The position numbers and the translations under genes were made by a program. A DNA stretch of 11,644 nucleotides from Flavobacterium psychrophilum. Lineage in GTDB: Bacteria; Bacteroidota; Bacteroidia; Flavobacteriales; Flavobacteriaceae. Under the pieces are notes generated by a model that was given only the letters and a program-made list of their open reading frames with translations, was not told the DNA's origin and made no database searches. Below, one piece after another: positions 1 through 5,597 of the stretch. How positions within the stretch are numbered: position 1 is the first letter of the stretch; every line of letters begins with the position of its first letter. The stretch lies in NCBI GenBank assembly GCA_022730285.1, contig DZCQ01000043.1, forward strand, positions 1 through 11,644, written 5' to 3'.

Positions 1-69
1 TGGGGTCTATGATTTTCGTATAATCAAACTTAAAAAATTAATTTTTAGAACCCACTTAAAGGAAGAAAA

Positions 70-450
70 TTAATGACATTTTTCTCCAGAATGACAGTTA
101 TGTGCTACAATTTCAGAAGTATCGCCTACAACTGGATATCCTTTTTCTGCCCAACGAATTATTCCACGACGCATGTGCATTATATTGGTATAACCTTTCA
201 TTGTCATAAAAATAGCTGCTTCGGCACTGCTAACACCATCTTGACAAACAAAAACAACTTTTTGATTCATTGGTATTTCCTCAAATCTAACTTCTAATTC
301 AGATAACGGAATATATTTGATACTAGGCACATCAAAAGATAATTGTTCTACTAGATCTCTTTCACGAACATCAATTAATAACGCATTTTTAGTAACCCAT
401 GTTTGAGTTGCTGTTGGGCAAATTTCTTTCGTTTTTATGGTAGTTTCCAT
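70..450 (-). CDS. Single-domain rhodanese-like protein
   Basis: This is a rhodanese (sulfurtransferase-fold) domain protein of 126 aa, probably cytoplasmic because no signal peptide is visible. LIDVRE at residues 25-30 is the conserved CH2A-like strand. The active-site loop is VCQDGVSS at 67-75, with Cys69 as the expected persulfide-carrying nucleophile. RRGIIRWAEKGYPV near 94-107 is the usual C-terminal rhodanese motif. The frame is open up to 513, but the extra 21 residues (MSLFLIKKSIYF...) are hydrophobic and unlike the family, and the ATG at 448-450 starts just before the domain, so I chose that start. The loop lacks the basic residue of true thiosulfate sulfurtransferases (CRxGxR type), so the substrate is not predictable; sulfur transfer or a redox-linked role are both possible. 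The tail HNCHSGEKCH is unusually rich in Cys and His. The gene is divergent from the SDR gene. The family call is firm and the function open. Confidence 0.85.
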   Translation of the reverse strand: METTIKTKEICPTATQTWVTKNALLIDVRERDLVEQLSFDVPSIKYIPLSELEVRFEEIPMNQKVVFVCQDGVSSAEAAIFMTMKGYTNIMHMRRGIIRWAEKGYPVVGDTSEIVAHNCHSGEKCH

Positions 451-505
451 GATATATTTTATATTTACAATTACTACAAAGTAAATACTTTTTTTAATCA
501 AAAAT

Positions 506-521
506 AGTGACATTTATCACT
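506..521. promoter_or_regulatory. Crp/Fnr-like palindrome in the divergent spacer
   Basis: AGTGA-CATTTA-TCACT is a perfect dyad with 5-bp arms around 6 bp. Its core GTGA-N6-TCAC equals the core of E. coli CRP half-sites. It lies 56 nt upstream of the chosen rhodanese start and 114 nt upstream of the SDR start. Binding by a Crp/Fnr-family regulator is inferred only; no such regulator is encoded in this window. Confidence 0.3.
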
Positions 522-634
522 TTTTTACTAAAATAGCAATAAAAACTAATACTTCAAAAAAAAGAACTATTTTAAGAAATAAAAGAAAAAAAACAGTACT
601 TTTACGCAACTAACTAATTAAAAAGAAACAAAAG

Positions 635-1516
635 ATGAACTTTTCCGCAAAAATGCTTCGAGATAATGCACTAGAAGACAAAGTAATTGTAGTAACAGGT
701 GGTGGAAGTGGACTAGGAAAAGCCATGACCAGTTATTTCTTAGAGTTAGGAGCAAAAGTGGCAATTACTTCTAGAAATTTAGAAAAATTACAAAATACCG
801 CCAAAGAACTAGAAACGAAAACAAATGGAAAATGCTTGGCTATTGCCTGTGATGTAAGAGACTATTCACAAGTAGAAACCATGTTAGAAACTGTAATTCA
901 GGCATTTGGAAAGGTAGATGTTTTATTAAACAATGCCGCAGGTAATTTTATATCACCTACCGAACGCCTTTCGGCAAATGCCTTTGATACCATTATAGAT
1001 ATAGTTTTAAAAGGCACTAAAAATTGCACTCTCGCCTTCGGTAAACATTGGATTAACAAAAAACAAACAAATTGCAATGTACTAAATATAGTAACTACTT
1101 ATGCTTGGACAGGTTCTGCCTATGTAGTACCTAGTGCAACTGCAAAAGCAGGAGTGCTTGCCATGACACGAAGTTTAGCAGTAGAGTGGGCTAAGTATGG
1201 AATTAGAATGAATGCAATTGCACCAGGTCCATTTCCTACAAAAGGTGCTTGGGACAGATTACTCCCAGGTGACTTGGCAGAAAAATTTGATATGTCTAAA
1301 AAAGTACCTCTAAAACGTGTTGGAGATCATCAAGAATTAGCAAATCTAGCTGCTTATCTTGTTTCCGATTTTTCTGCATATATTAATGGAGAAGTTATCA
1401 CAATTGATGGTGGTGAATGGCTACAAGGAGCTGGTCAATTTAATATTTTAGAACAAATTCCAACCGAAATGTGGGACATGCTCGAAGCAATGATAAAAAA
1501 TAAAGGGAATAAATAA
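635..1516 (+). CDS. SDR-family oxidoreductase, 2,4-dienoyl-CoA reductase type
   Basis: This 293-aa short-chain dehydrogenase/reductase most resembles NADPH-dependent 2,4-dienoyl-CoA reductases (mitochondrial DECR1, Bacillus FadH/YkuF type). These enzymes reduce dienoyl-CoA intermediates during beta-oxidation of unsaturated fatty acids. The Rossmann glycine motif TGGGSGLG is at 21-28. NNAAGNFISPTERLS at 99-113 is a DECR-type signature. The active site has the DECR layout, not the classical YxxxK: Tyr156 (in TTYAWTGS), Ser167 (VPSA) and Lys171 (AKAG) have the same 11- and 4-residue spacings as Tyr199, Ser210 and Lys214 of human DECR1. PGPFPTKGA at 197-205 follows the expected substrate loop. 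The ATG at 635 is preceded by an A-rich stretch with no Shine-Dalgarno sequence, as is normal in Bacteroidota. It appears monocistronic. The family call is very safe and the substrate likely but not proven. Confidence 0.9.
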   Translation: MNFSAKMLRDNALEDKVIVVTGGGSGLGKAMTSYFLELGAKVAITSRNLEKLQNTAKELETKTNGKCLAIACDVRDYSQVETMLETVIQAFGKVDVLLNNAAGNFISPTERLSANAFDTIIDIVLKGTKNCTLAFGKHWINKKQTNCNVLNIVTTYAWTGSAYVVPSATAKAGVLAMTRSLAVEWAKYGIRMNAIAPGPFPTKGAWDRLLPGDLAEKFDMSKKVPLKRVGDHQELANLAAYLVSDFSAYINGEVITIDGGEWLQGAGQFNILEQIPTEMWDMLEAMIKNKGNK

Positions 1517-1598
1517 AAGCTTTTATGAAACTTAACTAACTGTAAACTCTAAAATACTTTCTCCTGTAAACTTTTCCATTCGATAAAGATAAAAATAA

Positions 1599-1841
1599 AT
1601 TATAAGTAATTATAAGAACACCTCAAAATATCTTAAAACAATTGTTGTTTGTCCAATGACAACAAATACAAAAGAATATCCAACAAGAGTTGTAGTTAAT
1701 CAGGACGAAAAAAGAGGAATGATTGTTATTGACCAAATAAGAACAATTGATAAATCAAGAATTTTGAAAGTATTTGGAAAATTAACTAAAATAGAAATAA
1801 GACAATGCAAAGAAGTTATAAAAGAAACATTTGTGGACTAA
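1599..1841 (+). pseudogene. mazF: 5'-truncated MazF/PemK-type mRNA interferase remnant
   Basis: Only the C-terminal two thirds of a MazF toxin can be read. The open frame begins after a stop at 1596-1598 and gives IISNYKNTSKYLKTIVVCPMTT, then EYPTRVVVN, DQIRTIDKSRILKVFGKL and a final helix, about 80 codons against roughly 110 for the family. An ATG at 1656 gives a 61-aa ORF, but it lies inside the conserved CPMTT strand, so it is unlikely to be the original start. The N-terminal strand with the GxxRP motif, which carries a catalytic Arg, is missing; nothing in any frame of 1517-1598 resembles it. The Thr after CPM, equivalent to the second catalytic residue, is retained. No MazE antitoxin lies upstream. 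MazF normally cleaves mRNA at short specific sequences; this copy should be inactive. It is followed within 15 nt by a hairpin-forming repeat. Confidence 0.75.
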
Positions 1842-2141
1842 AATGTACTACTGCCAACAGCAGTTACAAAAATGGCGGGTTTTGGGCTTAATTTAAAGTA
1901 AGTTTTGTACTTGCAAAGTCAGTGCAAAACCGAAAGTTTAGGCTTTCTTAATCCGTCACATCGCCAAGCAACCAAACGTTAGGCGTAATGCTAAAAATCA
2001 GTAAGATTGTAAAACTTAACTAATTTCACAAATTAGCACTAATTAATTTGGGAGAATTTATGAAATTAGCGTTAAAATTTTTAGAACCTGAAAGGAAAAT
2101 GACTAAAAATACATCATTTTAACTGTTTTGAGATCAATAAA
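1842..2141. other. Gene-free stretch between the mazF remnant and rnpB
   Basis: This stretch holds the attC-like hairpin element in its left half. To the right are two short A/T-rich palindromes: TAATTTCACAAATTA at 2020-2034, and ATTAG-CA-CTAAT just after it. There is also a 20-codon ATG frame (2060-2122) preceded by GGGAG, which I cannot support as a gene. No tRNA or further coding region is visible. Confidence 0.5.
1852..1985. repeat. 134-nt hairpin-forming intergenic element, attC-like
   Basis: This sequence can fold into a long imperfect hairpin. The outer arms GCCAAC (1853-1858) and GTTAGGC (1978-1984) pair with a single bulged A. TGGCGGGTT (1873-1881) pairs with AATCCGTCA (1950-1958) over 9 bp including two wobbles. 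GTTTTGTAC (1902-1910) pairs with GTGCAAAAC (1922-1930) around an 11-nt loop. GAAAG (1932-1936) pairs with CTTTC (1943-1947). The right end matches the integron attC core GTTRRRY exactly, and the total length is within the attC range, but the left end does not fit RYYYAAC fully. It sits directly after the mazF remnant, as attC sites sit after cassette genes. It could instead be a non-integron intergenic repeat. Confidence 0.45.
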
Positions 2142-2455
2142 AAAAGCAGACCTATAAGCCGGATTCTGTTCTTGCTACAAGTAGCAATACCTTATCATTT
2201 ATCTAGATTTTGCATTACTACAAAACTCAAGCTGCCTACCCTTCAGCAACGGGCGGATAACCCTTAACTACTGATATACTTGACATTGCACCGCATAGAG
2301 TTTACCTGGTTTCACTACAGCATTACCTGTACCTGCTTTCTGTTGCACTTGTCCTATTCGCTTTACGAATGACGGGAGTTACCCGCTATGCTACCCTTTG
2401 GTGTCCGGACTTTCCTCTATTTTAATAAATTATAATAGCGATAAGGCGGTCTGCT
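2142..2455 (-). ncRNA. rnpB: RNase P RNA (catalytic subunit, M1 RNA type)
   Basis: This is the RNA component of ribonuclease P, which removes 5' leaders from pre-tRNAs. Read on the minus strand, GAGGAAAGTCCGGAC (2417-2403) is the universally conserved CR I/P4 strand, and ACAGAATCCGGCTTATAGG (2169-2151) is the conserved CR V region that pairs with it to form P4. The ends close helix P1: AGCAGACC (5', from 2455) with GGTCTGCT (3', to 2145), 8 bp. Internal conserved pieces such as GTGAAACCAGGTAAACTC and GACAAGTGCAACAGAAAGCAG agree with a type A RNA. The length of about 314 nt is normal. The 3' end runs directly into seven T, so P1 plus the U tract probably acts as terminator. A Bacteroidota promoter lies just upstream. 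The ends are estimated to within a few nucleotides. Confidence 0.96.
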
Positions 2456-2458
2456 GTG

Positions 2459-2489
2459 CAAAATTACGACAAAAATATAATTTAACAAA
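2459..2489 (-). promoter_or_regulatory. rnpB promoter (Bacteroidota -33/-7)
   Basis: On the minus strand TTTG (2489-2486), a 19-nt spacer and TAATTTTG (2466-2459) match the Bacteroidota sigma consensus TTTG-N17-23-TAnnTTTG. The predicted transcript start falls 4-7 nt further on, at about 2455, which is exactly where helix P1 of RNase P RNA begins. Confidence 0.7.
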
Positions 2490-2546
2490 TCATTAATCGT
2501 AAGCTTTTAAAATTTACGTATCTTTATAATCTAAAATAAATTTGTT

Positions 2547-2837
2547 ATGGAAAATATTTATGAATATGCAACTGTAGTGGAGGCATTAGAAATTTTAAAA
2601 AAATTAGGTTTTGAAACTGATTTTAATATCCTTTCCAATCAAATTATAAAAAATCCATCCCATTTTAAAATTCATCACATTTATAGATATGAAGGAGATA
2701 GCAATCCTGATGATGAAGCAACTGTATATGGATTAGAATCTTTGAATGGGGAAAAGGGAGTTTATGTAGCTGGATATTCTGCAAACTCCGAAAATGATGC
2801 TGCTGAAGTATTACAAAAAATTAATATTCAGAAATAA
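2547..2837 (+). CDS. Small uncharacterised Bacteroidota protein (96 aa)
   Basis: This is an acidic soluble protein with no signal peptide, membrane segment or catalytic motif that I recognise. An N-terminal helix ([20 protein letters not shown], residues 9-28) is followed by beta-rich segments around [26 protein letters not shown] (40-65) and [12 protein letters not shown] (67-78), then a C-terminal helix. From memory, similar short proteins with the YRFEGMSNPDD-like motif occur widely in Bacteroidota and are often labelled phosphoribosylpyrophosphate synthetase. Nothing here supports that name: the PRPP-binding motif is absent and the length is a third of the enzyme. A TAAATTTG box ends 2 nt before the ATG, too close to act as a normal -7 element for this start and without a -33 box, so I do not call a promoter. 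It lies between divergent rnpB and dnaX. Confidence 0.75.
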   Translation: MENIYEYATVVEALEILKKLGFETDFNILSNQIIKNPSHFKIHHIYRYEGDSNPDDEATVYGLESLNGEKGVYVAGYSANSENDAAEVLQKINIQK

Positions 2838-2912
2838 TTGAAAATATATACTTTGCTGAAAAATTATACGTTAATAAAAAAGCATTAATAAAATTAAATT
2901 CCTATTTTTTAG

Positions 2913-2943
2913 TTTGAATTTCTTTATTTTAATTCTAAATTTG
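2913..2943 (+). promoter_or_regulatory. dnaX promoter (Bacteroidota -33/-7)
   Basis: TTTG (2913-2916), a 19-nt spacer and TAAATTTG (2936-2943) are a perfect match to the Bacteroidota consensus TTTG-N19-TAnnTTTG. The predicted transcription start is about 2948-2950, giving a leader of roughly 11-13 nt before the dnaX ATG at 2961. Confidence 0.75.
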
Positions 2944-2960
2944 CAAAACAATTAAAAAGT

Positions 2961-4043
2961 ATGGAGCAATTTGTAGTATCGGCAAGAAAATACCGCCCTC
3001 AAACATTTAAAGATGTTGTAGGACAGCAAGCCATCACAAACACACTCCTTAATGCCATAGAAACAAATCATTTAGCATCCGCACTGCTTTTTACTGGACC
3101 AAGAGGAGTTGGAAAAACTACTTGTGCTAGAATTCTTGCACGCAAAATTAATCAGCCTGGTTACGACGACCCAAACGAAGATTTTACCTTTAATGTGTTT
3201 GAATTAGATGCTGCTTCTAACAACTCGGTTGATGACATTCGTAGTTTGATAGATCAAGTTAGAATCCCTCCACAAACTGGAAAATATAAAGTATATATTA
3301 TTGATGAGGTTCACATGCTTTCATCAGCTGCATTTAATGCATTTTTAAAAACATTAGAAGAGCCACCAAAGCACGCTATTTTTATACTTGCAACTACCGA
3401 AAAACACAAAATAATTCCCACCATTTTATCAAGGTGTCAAATATTTGATTTTAAGAGAATTACAATTAAAGATGCAAAGGAACATTTGGCAGAAATTGCA
3501 AAAGAACAAGGTGTAGCTTATGAAGATGATGCGTTGCAAATTATCGCTCAAAAAGCAGATGGAGCAATGCGTGATGCCTTATCAATATTTGACAGAGTTG
3601 TTTCCTATTGTGGAACTAATTTAACAAGGCAAGCGGTAGCGGAGAATTTGAATGTTTTGGATTACGAAACGTATATAAATATTACCAATTTAATTATTTC
3701 TTCAAAAATTCCAGAAGTATTATTGGCATACAACGAAATTCTTTCGAAAGGCTTTGACGGACATCATTTTATTGTAGGATTAGCCTCGCATTTTAGAGAT
3801 TTACTAGTTAGCAAAACACCAGCAACTATTGCATTATTAGAAGTTGGGGAACAGGCTCAAAAATTATATTACAAACAATCGCAAGAAATTTCACAGGAAA
3901 TTCTTTTAGAAGGAATAAATTTAGCAAACGACTGTGATTTAAAATACAAACAATCTCAAAATCAGCGTTTATTAGTAGAATTGTGCCTAATGCAACTTTC
4001 TTCTATTTCTTTTGATGAAAAAAAAAAGCTAAGTTCTACATAA
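2961..4043 (+). CDS. dnaX: DNA polymerase III subunit gamma/tau, unslipped (gamma-like) reading
   Basis: DnaX is the AAA+ motor of the clamp loader, which opens and loads the beta sliding clamp at primer ends. Zero-frame translation gives 360 aa covering domains I-III. The Walker A motif GPRGVGKTT is at 46-54, Walker B VYIIDEVH at 111-118, and the sensor-1/SRC region ATTEKHKIIPTILSRC at 144-159. The zinc module (four Cys after Walker A in E. coli) is absent: RKINQPGYDDPNEDFTFNVFELDAASNNSVDD replaces it, as in flavobacterial DnaX from memory. The zero frame ends LSST-stop only five codons after ten consecutive A (4018-4027). The rest of the usual polypeptide continues in the -1 frame, so this product corresponds to a gamma-like subunit lacking the tau C-terminus. 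The start MEQFVVSARKYRPQTF matches the family, and a consensus promoter lies just upstream. The alternative is one longer gene interrupted by a 1-nt deletion or read error. Confidence 0.95.
   Translation: MEQFVVSARKYRPQTFKDVVGQQAITNTLLNAIETNHLASALLFTGPRGVGKTTCARILARKINQPGYDDPNEDFTFNVFELDAASNNSVDDIRSLIDQVRIPPQTGKYKVYIIDEVHMLSSAAFNAFLKTLEEPPKHAIFILATTEKHKIIPTILSRCQIFDFKRITIKDAKEHLAEIAKEQGVAYEDDALQIIAQKADGAMRDALSIFDRVVSYCGTNLTRQAVAENLNVLDYETYINITNLIISSKIPEVLLAYNEILSKGFDGHHFIVGLASHFRDLLVSKTPATIALLEVGEQAQKLYYKQSQEISQEILLEGINLANDCDLKYKQSQNQRLLVELCLMQLSSISFDEKKKLSST
4018..4028 (+). other. dnaX: A10-G slippery site within dnaX
   Basis: Ten A followed by G are read in the zero frame as gaA AAA AAA AAG. 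The last seven bases form A AAA AAG, the same heptamer that drives -1 frameshifting in E. coli dnaX. The zero frame stops at 4041-4043, while the -1 frame is open to 4672. Adding one A by RNA polymerase slippage, or a -1 ribosomal slip, would restore the tau frame with identical protein sequence (DEKKK-AKFYIIPPSYY). No Shine-Dalgarno-like stimulator is seen upstream and no compact stable stem directly downstream, which favours transcriptional slippage if the site is real. Confidence 0.6.
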
Positions 4044-4672
4044 TTCCACCTTCTTATTACAAAAAAGACAGCTTTTCTATAACCGAAGTTGCTGCAACTA
4101 AAAATATTTCAGAAGTTACCACAAGTAGTCCAACTCAGCCAGAAGCTACAAAACAAAATACAATTTCAACCGAAAATATTTCTACAAATACTAGCAAACC
4201 TGTTTTACCTGACTCTTCCTTTTCTTCTTTGTCCTTGAAAAGTATTCAGGCAAAAAAGAAGTTAGAAATGGAATTGAAAATCACCGATTCAAATCTGAAA
4301 GATATTCCAAACGAAGCATTTACAGAAATTCAGATGCAAGAACAATGGTTTAAATATGCCCATCGAGCTGGAGAAAAAGGACTTAAAATATTAGAATCGC
4401 TGTTGCTATTAAAAGACCCCATATTAAAAGGAGCAAGTATTATACACGAATTGCCTAACGAAAGTTCGAGAATAAATTTTGAAGCCGAGAAACATGATTT
4501 ATTAGGATATTTAAGAGGTAAATTACACAACTATTCTATTGACATAGAAATTGTTATAAACGAATCGATTGTAGTAAAAAAGGCGTTTAGCATACAAGAA
4601 AAATACAATCATTTTAAAGAGATTAATCCAAATATCGAATTGTTACGAAAAAGTTTCGATTTAGATTTTTAA
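4028..4672 (+). CDS. dnaX: DnaX tau-specific C-terminal region in the -1 frame
   Basis: This is the continuation of DnaX in the -1 frame, 214 codons with no internal stop and no good start of its own (a TTG at 4229 is the only early candidate and lies mid-linker). It begins AKFYIIPPSYYKKDSF, which fits smoothly after DEKKK. It then has a Ser/Thr/Pro/Asn-rich linker of about 60 residues and a folded end, with WFKYAHRAGEKGLKILESLL, the YLRGKLHNYSIDIEI segment and a terminal NPNIELLRKSFDLDF, typical of the C-terminal domain of Bacteroidota gamma/tau proteins. In other bacteria tau domains IV and V bind the DnaB helicase and the polymerase alpha subunit; this region should play that role. Joined with residues 1-356 of the upstream frame it gives a 570-aa tau, a normal size. 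It converges on ppx with a gap of 9 nt and no visible terminator. Confidence 0.85.
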   Translation, partial: AKFYIIPPSYYKKDSFSITEVAATKNISEVTTSSPTQPEATKQNTISTENISTNTSKPVLPDSSFSSLSLKSIQAKKKLEMELKITDSNLKDIPNEAFTEIQMQEQWFKYAHRAGEKGLKILESLLLLKDPILKGASIIHELPNESSRINFEAEKHDLLGYLRGKLHNYSIDIEIVINESIVVKKAFSIQEKYNHFKEINPNIELLRKSFDLDF

Positions 4673-4681
4673 ACAAAAAAA

Positions 4682-5572
4682 TTATATTTTTCCGTAATAT
4701 AAAGCTTTCACAATTCCGTCTGACAAACCAATTTTAGGTACAAATATTTTAGTAGCTCCACTCCACTTCATTGCTTTAAGATAGATACTTAACGCTGGAA
4801 TAATTACATCTGCACGATCTTGATTTAGTCCTATTTCGGCAATTCTTTGTTCGTAGGTTAAAGAGTTTAGATATTGGTATTGATTGTTTAAATACATATA
4901 AGACAATGGTTTATCTTGAGATTTTCCTGAGAGTTTAAATATTTTATTTATATTTCCTCCAGAACCAATCAAAGTAATATTTTCATAGTCAGAGGTGTTT
5001 GCTTTAATCCATTTTTCTATTTCTACCCAAACAACTTCGTTCACCATATTGTTAAGAAGACGAACGGTTCCATTTTTAAAAGATTTAGATGCACTAATTT
5101 TTCCGTCTGCAAATAACGAAAACTCGGTACTACCTCCACCAACATCTACATAAAGATACGTTTGGTCTGATTGAATAAACTGGTGTAAGTCGGAATTAGC
5201 AATTATGCTAGCTTCTTTTTTGCCATCTATTATTTCAATTTTAACATCTGATTTTTTTTTAATTATAGAAACAACTTCTGCACCATTATAAGCTTCTCGC
5301 ATTGCAGAAGTTGCACAAGCTTTGTATTTTTCTACTTTATAAACCTTCATTAATAGTTTAAATGCCTTCATGGCATCAATCATTCTATCAATATTTTCTT
5401 CCGATATTTCGCCAACTGTAAAAGCGTCTTGCCCTAAACGAATGGGAACTCTAATTAATTCATTTTTATTGAATTGCGTTTCTTTTCCTGCTTGTTCTAC
5501 CACATTGGTAATTAGCATTCGCATAGCATTAGAACCAATATCTATTGCAGCATATTTTTTTATTAAAATCAT
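4682..5572 (-). CDS. ppx: Exopolyphosphatase (Ppx/GppA family)
   Basis: This 296-aa protein belongs to the ASKHA-fold Ppx/GppA family, which removes phosphate from the ends of polyphosphate or from pppGpp. The first phosphate-binding motif AAIDIGSNAMRM is at 8-19. ATSAMREA is at 87-94, and DGKKEA at 116-121 puts Glu120 at the position of catalytic Glu121 of E. coli PPX. The second phosphate motif YVDVGGGSTEF is at 141-151. GSGGNINK at 203-210 is the adenosine-type loop, and the late motif QDRADVIIPA is at 251-260. The length of about 300 aa corresponds to the two-domain core; the C-terminal HD-like and extra domains of the 500-aa E. coli enzymes are absent, as in many Bacteroidota. It starts 25 nt after ppk1 on the same strand, so both are probably co-transcribed. 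This neighbour favours polyphosphate over pppGpp as substrate, but the family alone does not separate them. Confidence 0.92.
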   Translation of the reverse strand: MILIKKYAAIDIGSNAMRMLITNVVEQAGKETQFNKNELIRVPIRLGQDAFTVGEISEENIDRMIDAMKAFKLLMKVYKVEKYKACATSAMREAYNGAEVVSIIKKKSDVKIEIIDGKKEASIIANSDLHQFIQSDQTYLYVDVGGGSTEFSLFADGKISASKSFKNGTVRLLNNMVNEVVWVEIEKWIKANTSDYENITLIGSGGNINKIFKLSGKSQDKPLSYMYLNNQYQYLNSLTYEQRIAEIGLNQDRADVIIPALSIYLKAMKWSGATKIFVPKIGLSDGIVKALYYGKI

Positions 5573-5597
5573 GATAATATAGGATTTTCAACTAAAA

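Noticed and set aside
2..73. Plus-strand frame GVYDFRIIKLKK... ending at 73, possibly the 3' end of a gene from the left
   Set aside because: Only 23 codons are visible, with no recognisable family signal; in AT-rich DNA this is not enough to call a gene.
451..513. N-terminal extension of the rhodanese (MSLFLIKKSIYFVVIVNIKYI) as a signal peptide or membrane anchor
   Set aside because: It is hydrophobic, but AT-rich non-coding DNA translates this way by default. The ATG at 450 sits at the normal distance before the domain, and the dyad at 506-521 would otherwise be inside the coding region.
1510..1526. ATAAAAGCTTTTAT palindrome after the SDR gene as a terminator
   Set aside because: It is a self-complementary A/T stretch without a loop, a GC stem or a following T run; it cannot be called a terminator.
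2060..2122. 20-codon ORF MKLALKFLEPERKMTKNTSF with GGGAG 5 nt upstream
   Set aside because: Too short, no family resemblance, and Shine-Dalgarno sequences are not a strong start signal in this phylum; left as undetermined.
2537..2544. TAAATTTG as promoter -7 box for the 96-aa gene
   Set aside because: It ends 2 nt before the ATG, so the transcript would start at or past the start codon, and no TTG lies 17-23 nt upstream.
4229..4672. A separate gene starting at TTG 4229
   Set aside because: The same frame is open back to the A10 run at 4028 and reads as a linker plus the tau C-terminal domain of DnaX. TTG lies in the middle of the low-complexity linker with no start signals.
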